Source of the DNA: an uncultured Bacteroidales bacterium
GTDB taxonomy: Bacteria; Bacteroidota; Bacteroidia; Bacteroidales; P3
Direction: 5' to 3'
DNA length: 64,000 nt
Assembly (NCBI GenBank): GCA_900316515.1
Contig: ONDE01000006.1
Span: 1-64,000, forward strand
Both the position numbers and the translations under genes were made by a program. Below are positions 8,068-16,896 of the stretch, piece by piece. Every line of letters begins with the position of its first letter. Position 1 is the first letter of the stretch. The notes under the pieces were generated by a model. The model had not been told where the DNA came from. It made no database searches and worked only from the letters and a program-made list of their open reading frames with translations.

Positions 8068-8075
8068 CAAAAATA
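8068..8075 (-). promoter_or_regulatory. -7 box of the methyltransferase gene
   Basis: TATTTTTG on the minus strand (caaaaata on plus), 65 bp before the methyltransferase ATG at 8003. It fits the Bacteroidetes TAnnTTTG consensus. Confidence 0.5.
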
Positions 8076-8216
8076 CCCACATTCCCCCGCCCACACAATC
8101 CCCAGAAATGATGATTTTAGAATGGGACATCGTCCGTAGTCATCCTGTCTGACCGCAAGCTACGACCAAGCAATTCCCAAAAAATGAAAAAAAACTTCCA
8201 TGTGAAAAAAATGTCG

Positions 8217-8420
8217 TATTTTTGCAAATTGATTGGAGTAAGCAGCAATCGGGTACATGTACCCACTTTGTACCCACTTTTGACAAATAAACTGCATCTG
8301 AATGAAACCGAGCGACAATAAAGCAGCCGATTAAAATGATAGAAATCAGAGAAATATTGTTAAAATGAGACCAGAGGCTCCCCCCTGAGAGATACGGCTC
8401 CGATACCTTCAGGGGGAGCA
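8217..8420 (+). ncRNA. Candidate small transcript with 19-bp repeat and long hairpin
   Basis: The interval 8004-8517 has no gene. It begins with a TATTTTTG box (8217-8224), followed by the perfect palindrome GGGTACATGTACCC (8250-8263) and two more GTACCC motifs. GGCTCCCCCCTGAG at 8376-8389 can pair with CTTCAGGGGGAGC of the 19-bp repeat (8403-8421). An intrinsic terminator follows. Promoter, structured body and terminator together suggest a small RNA of about 200 nt, but no known RNA family was recognised. The alternative is an attachment site with arm repeats. Confidence 0.35.
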
Positions 8421-8421
8421 A
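8403..8421 (+). repeat. 19-bp direct repeat, copy 2
   Basis: ATACCTTCAGGGGGAGCAA, identical to 1970-1988 and in the same orientation. Unlike copy 1, it is preceded by a partner arm (8376-8389) that makes it the 3' side of a long hairpin. This copy may therefore be the intact parental version. Confidence 0.55.
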
Positions 8422-8456
8422 AAAGAGCGCTGAAAACAGCGCTCTTTTCTTTTTTA
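8421..8456 (+). terminator. Strong intrinsic terminator
   Basis: AAAAGAGCGCTG (8421-8432) pairs perfectly with CAGCGCTCTTTT (8437-8448) around an AAAA loop, followed by CTTTTTT. Confidence 0.85.
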
Positions 8457-8517
8457 TCTGCACAATAAAAGCCGCCGTTCTGTGTTAACTAAACATTAAA
8501 CACAAACGCATTAACAC

Positions 8518-10815
8518 ATTAATACATTCGACCATATAATAGTACGCGACGCCACGGAGAACAACCTCAAGCATGTCAGCGTGAGCATCCCCAAGGGGCA
8601 GATCACGGTGGTGACAGGTGTGTCGGGCTCTGGCAAGTCGTCACTGGTGTTGGACACCATCGCCGCGAAGTCGCGCCGCGAACTCAACGACACCTTCCCC
8701 TCGTTCACGCAGCAGTATCTGCCCAAATACGGGCGGCCGCATGTGGGCGAGATAGAGAACCTGCCCATAGCCATCGTCATCGAGCAGCGGAAGCCCGCCT
8801 CCAACTCGCGCTCGACGGTAGGCACCTACACCGACATCTACGCCCTGCTGCGACTGTTGTTTTCGCGCATAGGGCAGCCTTTCGTGGGCTACAGCGACGC
8901 TTTCTCGTTCAACCACCCCGCGGGCAGCTGTCCGCGCTGTGGCGGATTGGGCGAGATTCGCGAGCTGGACATCCACAAGCTGGTCGACTTCGACAAGTCG
9001 CTCAACGACGAGGACACCATCCATTACATAGCCTTCGGCAAGGGCGGCTGGCGCTGGATACGCTATGCCCATAGCGGCCTCTTCGACCTGGACAAGAAGA
9101 TCAAGGACTACACCCCCGAGGAGCTCGACCTCTTCCTCCATTCGCCGCAGATCAAGCTCAAGAACCCGCCCGCCAACTGGCCGAAGACGGCCAAATACGA
9201 AGGCCTCATCCCCCGCATGTACCGCAGCATCATCAACTCGGAGGAGGGGCTGCTGCATGCCGCCGCCATCAACCCCATGCTCACCATGGGCACCTGTCCC
9301 GACTGTGGCGGCACACGCCTCAACGAGAAGATACGCTCGTGTAAGATCGACGGCAAGAATATCGCCGAGGTCACAGCCATGAGCATCAGCGACTGCCGCC
9401 GATGGATAGAGACCGTCGACAACCCCCTGGCCGCCGACATCAAACATGCCGTTACCGAACGGCTCTCCGCCCTTGAGGAGATTGGTCTCGGCTACCTCAC
9501 CCTCGACCGTGCCATCGGCACCCTCTCGGGCGGCGAGGCGCAACGCTGCAAGATAGCCAAGTACATCAACTCGCCCCTTTCCGACGTGATGTACATCCTC
9601 GACGAGCCCAGCGTGGGTCTGCACAACCACGACATACTGCTGATGCAGAAGTCCATCAAAAAGCTCAAGAACGGAGGCTACCCCGAAGGGGAACTGAGCA
9701 CCGCTGAATCAAATACAAGGACAGCGAAGAACACCGTCATCCTCGTCGAGCACCACAAGGAAATTATCAAGATTGCCGACCACATCATCGACATGGGGCC
9801 GGGCGCCGGGATGAACGGCGGCGAGGTGGTCTTCGAAGGCAGCTACGAAGAGCTGCTGCGCAGCCACACCCTCACGGGCACCATGCTCAGCGCATCGAGC
9901 ACCATCAAGGAGCAGGTGCGCACCCCAAAGGAATTCTTCGCCCTTGAGCACGCCAGCCTGCACAACCTCAAGGACCTCTCCGTCCGGCTGCCGCTGGGTG
10001 TCATGTGCGGCATCGCCGGTGTTGCCGGTTCGGGCAAGAGTTCGCTGATGGAATGCTTCCGCAACGCCTGGCCGCATCCCGAAGAGATTGTCTACATCAG
10101 CCAGAAGAACATCGGCATCAGCCTCCGCTCCACACCCGCCACCTATCTCGACGTCGCCGACGACATCCGCAAGCTCTTCGCCAAGACCAACAAGACCAAG
10201 GCCGACCTCTTTTCGTTCAACGGCAAGGGAGGCTGTCCGGTATGCCAGGGCAAGGGTGTCATCGTCAACGACATGGCCTTCATGGACGCCATCGAGACCA
10301 CCTGCGAGGCCTGCGGCGGACTCCGCTATTCGCCCGAGGTGTTGTCGTATAAAGTAAAAGGATTGAATATCGCCGAGGTTATGGACCTCACGGCCAACAA
10401 AGCCTCGGAGCTCTTTGCCGGGACTGTCATTGCAGAGAAGCTGGAGCCTCTGCGCAAGGTAGGCCTGGGCTACTTGCACCTCAACCAGTCGCTCTCCACC
10501 CTCTCGGGCGGCGAGCTGCAACGCATCAAGCTGGCCTCCTATCTGCGTGACGAAGGCAAGATCTTCATCATGGACGAGCCGTCCGACGGCCTTCATGCGG
10601 GCGACATACGCCGCATCACCGACCTCTTCGACAACATGGTGGAAGCGGGCAACAGCATCTTCCTCATCGAGCACAACATCGACATGCTGAAGGCGTGCGA
10701 CTACCTCGTCGAGCTTGGCCCCGGCGGCGGCGCCATGGGCGGCCGCATCATCTTCGCCGGAACTCCCAAGGCCATGTCCGAATGCCCCGACTCTGTAACA
10801 GGAATATACCTTTAA
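8518..10815 (+). CDS. UvrA-like tandem ABC ATPase (UvrA paralogue)
   Basis: About 765 residues with two ABC cassettes. The first Walker A is GVSGSGKSS, its signature LSGGEAQR, and its Walker B ILDEPSVGLH. The second has GVAGSGKSS, LSGGELQR and IMDEPSDGLH. Zinc modules CPRCGG, CPDCGG, CPVCQG and CEACGG are present. It is shorter than housekeeping UvrA (about 940 aa), as in UvrA-paralogue and drug-resistance branches; the target could be DNA lesions or intercalators. The family's first strand (DHIIVRDATENNLKHVSVSI) is encoded upstream of the first conventional start, GTG 8581. It is in frame back to ATT 8518, with TAA at 8512. I place the start at ATT, but GTG 8581 would delete the strand leading into Walker A. 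Confidence 0.85.
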   Translation: MNTFDHIIVRDATENNLKHVSVSIPKGQITVVTGVSGSGKSSLVLDTIAAKSRRELNDTFPSFTQQYLPKYGRPHVGEIENLPIAIVIEQRKPASNSRSTVGTYTDIYALLRLLFSRIGQPFVGYSDAFSFNHPAGSCPRCGGLGEIRELDIHKLVDFDKSLNDEDTIHYIAFGKGGWRWIRYAHSGLFDLDKKIKDYTPEELDLFLHSPQIKLKNPPANWPKTAKYEGLIPRMYRSIINSEEGLLHAAAINPMLTMGTCPDCGGTRLNEKIRSCKIDGKNIAEVTAMSISDCRRWIETVDNPLAADIKHAVTERLSALEEIGLGYLTLDRAIGTLSGGEAQRCKIAKYINSPLSDVMYILDEPSVGLHNHDILLMQKSIKKLKNGGYPEGELSTAESNTRTAKNTVILVEHHKEIIKIADHIIDMGPGAGMNGGEVVFEGSYEELLRSHTLTGTMLSASSTIKEQVRTPKEFFALEHASLHNLKDLSVRLPLGVMCGIAGVAGSGKSSLMECFRNAWPHPEEIVYISQKNIGISLRSTPATYLDVADDIRKLFAKTNKTKADLFSFNGKGGCPVCQGKGVIVNDMAFMDAIETTCEACGGLRYSPEVLSYKVKGLNIAEVMDLTANKASELFAGTVIAEKLEPLRKVGLGYLHLNQSLSTLSGGELQRIKLASYLRDEGKIFIMDEPSDGLHAGDIRRITDLFDNMVEAGNSIFLIEHNIDMLKACDYLVELGPGGGAMGGRIIFAGTPKAMSECPDSVTGIYL

Positions 10816-11168
<353 letters not shown>

Positions 11169-11679
11169 TTAATTAGACGAAGTAAACGAATTATTGATTA
11201 CTGGTGTTGAGACGATATTGGTACGGAGTTGGAACGGAGGTAACTGGGAGTTACCCGGGAGTTACCTGGGCGTATGGATAGCGTTGGTATAGAGTTGATA
11301 TAGTGTTGGTATTGCCCCAATCGCCGTATCGTGTTAAGAATCAAACAACTATAAGTCTGGAGAAACGCCGCAACTCTATCAAGACACTATATAGCACTGT
11401 GTTATAATGCATTACGGCGATTTATATATCCGTATAAGAACTTATTTCAGATTGCAAAGATACGCATAATTTTCTAAATGGCAAAACCCGAATTCATAAT
11501 ATTACTTAATGATCGCTGGCCGCTTAGGGGCAACAGGACGGATGGGGGCCGGAGAGGAGGCGGAGAGGAGGCGGAGAGGTTATTGGGGAACGGCGAATTG
11601 ACTCGAATTGACTCGAATTAGGGCTACGCAGGTCTTTGGCGAATTACTCGAATTGGGGAGTGGTTATTGGTTATTGGTT
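11169..11679. other. Intergenic spacer with short palindromic repeats
   Basis: No gene is visible. Around 11239-11270 the motif GGTAACTGGGAGTTACC is a 7-bp inverted repeat around GGG, followed by further GGGAGTTACC copies. A minus-strand TATCTTTG box (about 11455-11462) could start a short leftward transcript. At 11548-11580 there are GGCGGAGAGGA repeats, and near 11595-11620 a repeated GACTCGAATT motif that also echoes around 12065 and 36280. Confidence 0.5.
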
Positions 11680-11832
11680 CAAAGTTTCAAGTTCAAAGTT
11701 CAAAGTTTCAAGTTCAAAGTTTCAAGTTCAAAGTTTCAAGTTCAAAGTTCAAAGTTCAAAGTTTCAATTTCAAAGTTCAAAGTTTCAAGTTCAAAGTTCA
11801 AAGTTCAAAGTTTCAAGTTCAAAGTTCAAAGT
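11680..11832. repeat. Heptamer array TTCAAAG/TTTCAAG
   Basis: Some 21 units of 7 bp alternate between TTCAAAG and TTTCAAG (one TTTCAAT) in strict register. It is preceded by two GTTATTG units at 11662-11675. Confidence 0.95.
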
Positions 11833-12290
11833 TAACTTCGTTGACTTTTCTCTCGCTCGGCATAGTAAACAAGTTTCCTCTGCTCTCTCTTAATCGAAAA
11901 GTTCAAAGATTAATTCGAGTTGATTCGACGTTTCAATTCACTATTCACAATTCACTGGTCACAGGTCACTGGTCACAGGTCACAGGTCACAGGTCACTGG
12001 TCACTGGTCACTGGTTATTGGTTATTGGTTAAGAGTGAGTGTGGGGAAATTAAAAATTAATAATTAAAATTAACGGCGAATTGAACAAATTGAACGAATT
12101 ATTGATTACTAGCGAATTACCCAAAGGGTGAATGTTGAAAGATTTCAAAGACTTTTCGCGTTCAATTCACAATAAATGCCGGTTCGACAACGTTATGGAA
12201 AGAGAGGGCAAAGAGCTGTCTTTGCAGACAGCAGAAAACGACAAAAGCAAACAAATACCAGGAAATCAACGGCGCAAAAAACATACGCAG
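11833..12290. other. Spacer before sbcD with a third heptamer array
   Basis: No gene is supported. From about 11934 to 12028 the units TTCACTA, TTCACAA, GTCACAG, GTCACTG and GTTATTG run in 7-bp register (13 or more units). Next come AT-rich 'aattaaaa' repeats and a copy of the 'cgaattgaacaaattgaacgaa' style motif. An open frame continues from 12132 into sbcD, but it lacks similarity to SbcD before 12291 and is not treated as coding. Confidence 0.6.
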
Positions 12291-13457
12291 ATGAAGATAT
12301 TGCATACAAGCGACTGGCACCTCGGCCATACGTTGTACAATTATGACCGAACAGAAGAGCAGCAGGCCATGCTGGAACAGATGGTAGGCATTGTAGATAG
12401 CGAGAAACCCGATGTGTTTCTGCTGAGCGGAGATGTGTACCACACCTCGCAGCCGTCGGCCAACGCACAGACGATGCTCTCGGAGGCCCTCGTGCGCATC
12501 CACACGGCCTGTCCCGAGATGACGATAGTGATGACTGCCGGCAACCACGACAGTCCCTCGAAGCACGAGATCTTCCGCACCCCCTGGCGCACCCTCAACG
12601 TGTATGCCATAGGGCAGCTGGAGAAGGAGGATATGGACAATCATATCGTCGAGGTTCCCGGCAAGGGCTATGTGGTGGCTGTGCCCTACGCCAGCGAGCA
12701 CAACCTGCCCGACGGCTTCTTCCAGCAGCTGCTCGACCGCGTGGCCGAGCAAAACGAAGAAGGGCTGCCGGTGGTGCTGTCGGCCCACACGTCGGTGCGC
12801 GGATGCGACTTCACAGGCCACGACCACGCTACGGAGCTCACCGTCGGCGGCATCGACGCAATGGATCTGGCCCGGATGGGCGAGGGCTACGACTACCTGG
12901 CCCTCGGCCATATACACCACGAGCAGTTCGTGCACAGCGGCAAGCACAACGTGCGATACAGCGGCACACCCATTCCCGTCAGTTTCGACGAGAACTACCC
13001 CCACTCGATAAGCATGGTGACCATAGACCGTCATGGCGACACTCCCAAGGTGGAGAAAATCGAGATTGAGAACCCGCGCCCGCTGGTGACCCTGCCCACC
13101 GAGGGCTTTGCGACATGGGACGAGGCCAAAGAACTGCTGGCGGACTTCCCTGCCGACATACCGGCCTACATCAGGCTGAATGTAGAGGTGGAGGGGTTCC
13201 TGCAGGCAGGGGCCGTATCGGAGGCGGAGAAGCTGACCGACGGCAAGCGCTGCCGCTTCTGCTTCATCAACGCCAAGCGCAAGAACGATACTACGAGCGA
13301 GGCCAAGACGATGACGGTGCAGGAGTTCAAATCGGAGGAACCCATCGAAATTGCCAAAGACATCGCCGCACAGAAGGGCGTGCCTTTCGACGACGAGATG
13401 ACCGCCATGTTCAACGAGGCGCTGATGAAAGTGGACGAAGAGACTCGCAACCAGTAA
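12291..13457 (+). CDS. sbcD: Exonuclease subunit SbcD (Mre11-type)
   Basis: A 388-residue calcineurin-like phosphoesterase, the nuclease half of the SbcCD (Mre11-Rad50) complex that opens hairpins and processes double-strand ends. Metal-ligand motifs in order: TSDWHLG (D8, H10), LLSGDVYHT, TAGNHDSPSK, LSAHTSV and ALGHIHHEQ. The C-terminal capping domain holds IRLNVEVEGFL. I start at ATG 12291 (MKILHTSDW) because the conserved first strand begins there. The open frame upstream is not conserved in character. It is followed 22 bp later by sbcC, so the two are an operon. Confidence 0.95.
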   Translation: MKILHTSDWHLGHTLYNYDRTEEQQAMLEQMVGIVDSEKPDVFLLSGDVYHTSQPSANAQTMLSEALVRIHTACPEMTIVMTAGNHDSPSKHEIFRTPWRTLNVYAIGQLEKEDMDNHIVEVPGKGYVVAVPYASEHNLPDGFFQQLLDRVAEQNEEGLPVVLSAHTSVRGCDFTGHDHATELTVGGIDAMDLARMGEGYDYLALGHIHHEQFVHSGKHNVRYSGTPIPVSFDENYPHSISMVTIDRHGDTPKVEKIEIENPRPLVTLPTEGFATWDEAKELLADFPADIPAYIRLNVEVEGFLQAGAVSEAEKLTDGKRCRFCFINAKRKNDTTSEAKTMTVQEFKSEEPIEIAKDIAAQKGVPFDDEMTAMFNEALMKVDEETRNQ

Positions 13458-13479
13458 AAAAGAAGAAAGAGGAAATACA

Positions 13480-16266
13480 ATGAAGCTACAGAAACTCACA
13501 ATACACAACATAGCATCCATCAAAGATGCGACCATCGATTTCGAGGCACAGCCGTTGTCGGACAGCGAGGTGTTTCTCATCTCCGGCGAGACCGGCTCGG
13601 GCAAGTCGACCATCCTCGACGCCATCTGCCTGGCGCTCTTTGCCGACACTCCAAGGCTCGACGGCACCGAGATGCAGGGCAAAACGACCGTCGGCAACCA
13701 GGAAATAACCCTCTCCGACCCGCGCCAGCTGCTGCGGCGGGATGCAGTCGAGGCCTCCGTGTCGCTGACATTCACGGGTAACGACAACAAGCACTACCTG
13801 GCGGAATGGAAAGTAGAGCGTGCCTACAAAAAAGTCGACGGTAACCTGAAAGGCAAGGACTGGAAGCTGACCGACCTCGACGACGACCACCTCTACGACA
13901 AAGACGACGAGATACGAACCCAGATGACCGAAGCCGTAGGTCTCGCCTTCGACCAGTTCTGCCGCACCACCATGCTGGCACAGGGCGAGTTCACGCGATT
14001 CCTCAACTGCAAAGACAACGAGAAGGCAGCAATCCTCGAGAAAATCACCGGCACCGACACCTACGCAAAGGTGGGCAAAAAAATCTTCGAAATCACAGCC
14101 GACAAGAAGCGCAAGTTTGACGATGTCAATCTTTTGTTGGGTGGCATTTCCAACCTCAACGATACTCAACTAAAGGCCAAGAACGACGAGCTGTCCGATT
14201 TGGACACCCAACTCGGCGAAATCAATGAAGCCTATAATGCTGACAAGGCCAAGCTCGATTGGATTAACGATGAAAACAGGTTGCAGCAAGCCGTCAGCGA
14301 AACCGCCCAAACACACAACGAGGCAAAAAAGGAGGTGGAGAGCGACGAATACAAGGCCAGCGACCAGATGGTCAAGCAATGGAACGCAACGATAGAGGCC
14401 CGAGGCTGGATGGTGGCCAAGGAAAATGCCGAACAAAGAAAGAAAACACAGCAGGAGGCATTGGACGAGCTGGCCGACGTCTATGCGACCATCATCGGCG
14501 GATATCAATACGCCATGCAGGCAAAGCAGAATAAAGAAGAAGAAATCAAAGAGCCCAACACCTATCTGGAGAGCGAGAAAGACAGAGCGACAGTATATGA
14601 GAACGCCCAAACGATTGTAGGCAAACTGGAGATTATCGCCGACGGCAGGAAGTTGATAGACGACGAAGCGGCCATAATAAAGGAATGCGACAAGGATCTG
14701 GGAGAATACGGGTCGCAGATCGATGGTGCAAAAACAAGGAGGGACACCTGCAAGGAGATGCTCGATGCGCAGAAAGACACCATCGACAAATTCGCCAAGG
14801 CGATGCGATTGAAGCTGCAAGTCGGCGACACATGCCCTGTCTGCGGACAGACGATAGCCGCCGAACTGCCGCACGAGGAGGCGTTGGAAGAGCTGGTGAA
14901 GGGACTTAAAGAGAAATACGAGGAGGCGGAAAAAGAATATGAGGCTATCAACGAGAAGGTCAATACCGCAAATAGAGATAAGCAAACCGCCGAGAAGCTT
15001 GTCGAAACGAAAAAAAGCGAGGTCGAGGGTGCCGAAAAGGTTGTCGAATCCTATATCTCAGGTGTCTGGCCTATCGACTGGAAGGAGAAACCCAAAGAGT
15101 TTTCAGACGATTTGAAGCGCAAGGCCAAAAAATATAGCGACAATGTCGAACAGAAGCGGAAACTCAAAGAAAGCCTTGAGAAGTTGACCAACGACTGCAA
15201 AGATGTTGAACAAGTCATCGGCGAGATCCTGCAGCTTATGCCTGCATGGAAAGAGAAACAGCCAGCAGAAGTCAAGGAACTGCCCAACCTCCTGTGGGAA
15301 GCCAACAACGTTAGGAGCAAAACCTCGACAGCATGCGAACTGCTGAAGCAAGCAAAGCAAGCCATCGCCGACAACAGCCAGCCGCTGGAGGATTTCCTGA
15401 AAGAGCATAATGAAATCTCTCTGGAAATGCTCAAAACCCTGAACGGCCACTCCCAGCAGGCAATTGCCGCCCTACAATCGACCCTCAAGCAGAAAAACGA
15501 CAAAGTCCTCACCACAAAAACGCTGATGGGGAGAGCCAACGAAGACCATGAAGCGCACCTGGCAAAGAAGCCCGAACTGACGGATGACGACACCGAGGAG
15601 GCTCTGAAGGCTCGCTTGAAGGACAACGAAACCAAGAAATCGGAACTGAATCAGCAGGTGGGCTCAATCCAAAAAGAACTGGAAGACGACCAAAAAAACA
15701 GGAAAAAGATAGGCGATCTGACGAAAGAGGCTGAAAGGTATGAAGCCGAATATAAGCGATGGTCGAGTCTGAACGAATTGCTCGGCGACGCCACAGGCAG
15801 TAAGTTCAGAAGAATTGCCCAGAGCTACGTATTGGGCAGCCTGATACACTCGGCCAACAGCTACATGAAGACTTTGACCGACCGTTATACGCTGAAGGTG
15901 GAGCCCGGCACTTTTGTCATCTCGATCGAGGACGCCTATCAGGGCTTTGCCAGCCGAGCGGCGAGCACCATCTCGGGCGGCGAGAGTTTCATCGTCTCGC
16001 TGGCTTTGGCGCTTGCACTGAGCGACATCGGCGAGAAGCTGAAGGTCGACACACTCTTCATCGACGAAGGTTTCGGCACCCTCAGCGGCGAACCACTGCA
16101 GAATGCCATCAACACCCTGCGCTCGCTACACTCCAGCACGGGTCGCCAAGTGGGCATCATCAGTCATGTGAAGGACCTGCGCGAAAAGATTCCAGTAAAG
16201 ATTATGGTGGAACGGGAAGGCCACAGCTCCAGCAGCACCGTGACTGTGGTCCCCGAGATGTCATAA
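13480..16266 (+). CDS. sbcC: Exonuclease subunit SbcC (Rad50-type SMC ATPase)
   Basis: 928 residues with the SMC/Rad50 layout. Walker A GETGSGKST is at 36-44 and the Q-loop region at GLAFDQFCRTTMLAQGEF. Two long charged coiled-coil arms (about 190-430 and 470-770) flank the zinc-hook C452-P-V-C455. Signature ISGGES is at about 831 and Walker B TLFIDEGFG with D862/E863. It partners SbcD in ATP-dependent processing of hairpins and DNA ends. The arms are shorter than in E. coli SbcC (about 1048 aa), as is common in Bacteroidetes. A 12-bp perfect inverted repeat 12 bp after the stop may serve as terminator. Confidence 0.95.
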   Translation: MKLQKLTIHNIASIKDATIDFEAQPLSDSEVFLISGETGSGKSTILDAICLALFADTPRLDGTEMQGKTTVGNQEITLSDPRQLLRRDAVEASVSLTFTGNDNKHYLAEWKVERAYKKVDGNLKGKDWKLTDLDDDHLYDKDDEIRTQMTEAVGLAFDQFCRTTMLAQGEFTRFLNCKDNEKAAILEKITGTDTYAKVGKKIFEITADKKRKFDDVNLLLGGISNLNDTQLKAKNDELSDLDTQLGEINEAYNADKAKLDWINDENRLQQAVSETAQTHNEAKKEVESDEYKASDQMVKQWNATIEARGWMVAKENAEQRKKTQQEALDELADVYATIIGGYQYAMQAKQNKEEEIKEPNTYLESEKDRATVYENAQTIVGKLEIIADGRKLIDDEAAIIKECDKDLGEYGSQIDGAKTRRDTCKEMLDAQKDTIDKFAKAMRLKLQVGDTCPVCGQTIAAELPHEEALEELVKGLKEKYEEAEKEYEAINEKVNTANRDKQTAEKLVETKKSEVEGAEKVVESYISGVWPIDWKEKPKEFSDDLKRKAKKYSDNVEQKRKLKESLEKLTNDCKDVEQVIGEILQLMPAWKEKQPAEVKELPNLLWEANNVRSKTSTACELLKQAKQAIADNSQPLEDFLKEHNEISLEMLKTLNGHSQQAIAALQSTLKQKNDKVLTTKTLMGRANEDHEAHLAKKPELTDDDTEEALKARLKDNETKKSELNQQVGSIQKELEDDQKNRKKIGDLTKEAERYEAEYKRWSSLNELLGDATGSKFRRIAQSYVLGSLIHSANSYMKTLTDRYTLKVEPGTFVISIEDAYQGFASRAASTISGGESFIVSLALALALSDIGEKLKVDTLFIDEGFGTLSGEPLQNAINTLRSLHSSTGRQVGIISHVKDLREKIPVKIMVEREGHSSSSTVTVVPEMS

Positions 16267-16277
16267 ACGGAGGGGGA

Positions 16278-16303
16278 AATTGTGTACGCGTGCGTACACA
16301 ATT
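16278..16303. terminator. Perfect 12-bp inverted repeat after sbcC
   Basis: AATTGTGTACGC pairs with GCGTACACAATT across a 2-bp centre. With so short a spacer it may be a cruciform or protein-binding dyad rather than an RNA hairpin, and no T-run follows. The position just after the sbcC stop favours transcript-end function. Confidence 0.45.
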
Positions 16304-16397
16304 GAACTGTACACCTCTGCGACACCGTCCACATCCCTCTTCGGAAGAGGGAAGTCAATATGAGGAAAGTCCTTGTTGCAACCCATTTTTCTCCTTA

Positions 16398-16421
16398 GAC
16401 GTACCCCGACAGGGGTACGTC
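16398..16421. terminator. GACGTACCCC hairpin
   Basis: GACGTACCCC (16398-16407) pairs with GGGGTACGTC (16412-16421) around a four-base loop. It has a stable stem and no clear T-run, and may be a transcript end or boundary repeat ahead of the defence island. Confidence 0.4.
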
Positions 16422-16497
16422 AGCTGCCAGAAGCCGCAATTAGGTGGTTTGTAAGTATTTTGTAATCATTATATTATAAATTACTACTAATAAAAAC

Positions 16498-16528
16498 TTG
16501 CATTTTTGGAGATATAGTTGTAAATTTG
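16498..16528 (+). promoter_or_regulatory. Promoter of the LlaJI-like operon
   Basis: TTG at 16498-16500, a 20-bp spacer, then TAAATTTG at 16521-16528. This is a full match to the Bacteroidetes -33/-7 pattern. The predicted start near 16533 leaves a leader of about 360 nt, which contains the methyltransferase stub and its flanking inverted repeats, before the GIY-YIG gene. Confidence 0.65.
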
Positions 16529-16738
16529 CACTTTGAAACAATATATAGATTTCTAAATAAAAAGCAAGGAAAGAAACCAAGAAAACAAACAGTTCACGGT
16601 GCGTTGCACCATATTTATATATCCATAAAAGACCAATAGTTATGCGGAACGAACGAACCTACAGGCATCATCACCTTTGCGGCGATGGGAATTGGTCTTC
16701 CTTTGGACGCTGCAGGGGTGTTGCCTTTAAATGAGAGA

Positions 16739-16867
16739 GGCCTACTAGAAGACCGAAGAATCAGGATTTGAAGAATAAGGAAATGCCAAAGAAAAAATAT
16801 ACATTCATAGATCTTTTTGCGGGAATTGGCGGGTTCCATACTGCCATGCAGGCTTGTCTAGTAGGCC
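16739..16867. repeat. 11-bp inverted repeats flanking a methyltransferase stub
   Basis: GGCCTACTAGA (16739-16749) and its exact reverse complement TCTAGTAGGCC (16857-16867) enclose 107 bp. That interval contains the start and motif I of a C5-methyltransferase. Similarity to the methyltransferase is lost exactly at the right repeat. This could be an invertible segment or the scar of a site-specific or IS-type event. Confidence 0.6.
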
Positions 16868-16884
16868 AAGGGATCAATTTTTAA
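16783..16884 (+). pseudogene. 5' stub of a C5-cytosine methyltransferase
   Basis: An ATG-initiated 33-codon frame reads MPKKKYTFIDLFAGIGGFHT, then AMQAC, the unmistakable start and SAM-binding motif I of a Dcm-type methyltransferase. It then changes to LVGQGINF and stops. The break coincides with the right-hand 11-bp inverted repeat. The sequence differs from both intact methyltransferases downstream, so it is the remnant of a third enzyme, or the parked half of a rearranging one. Confidence 0.75.
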
Positions 16885-16896
16885 AGGATAATTATT

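Noticed and set aside
2280..8100. The 1970-8403 interval as a complete mobile element
   Set aside because: It holds only chromosomal-type metabolic genes and no recombinase inside. The neighbouring integrase lies outside the repeats, so I record only the repeats.
12162..13790. 542-codon minus-strand open frame over sbcD
   Set aside because: It mirrors the GC-rich codon pattern of sbcD-sbcC, which carry clear motifs on plus. No domain is visible on minus.
16615..16839. Short minus-strand frame and a plus-strand hydrophobic frame near 16640-16770
   Set aside because: The plus frame (TGIITFAAMGIGLPLDAAG) resembles a membrane-protein scrap, but it is too short and unsupported to call.
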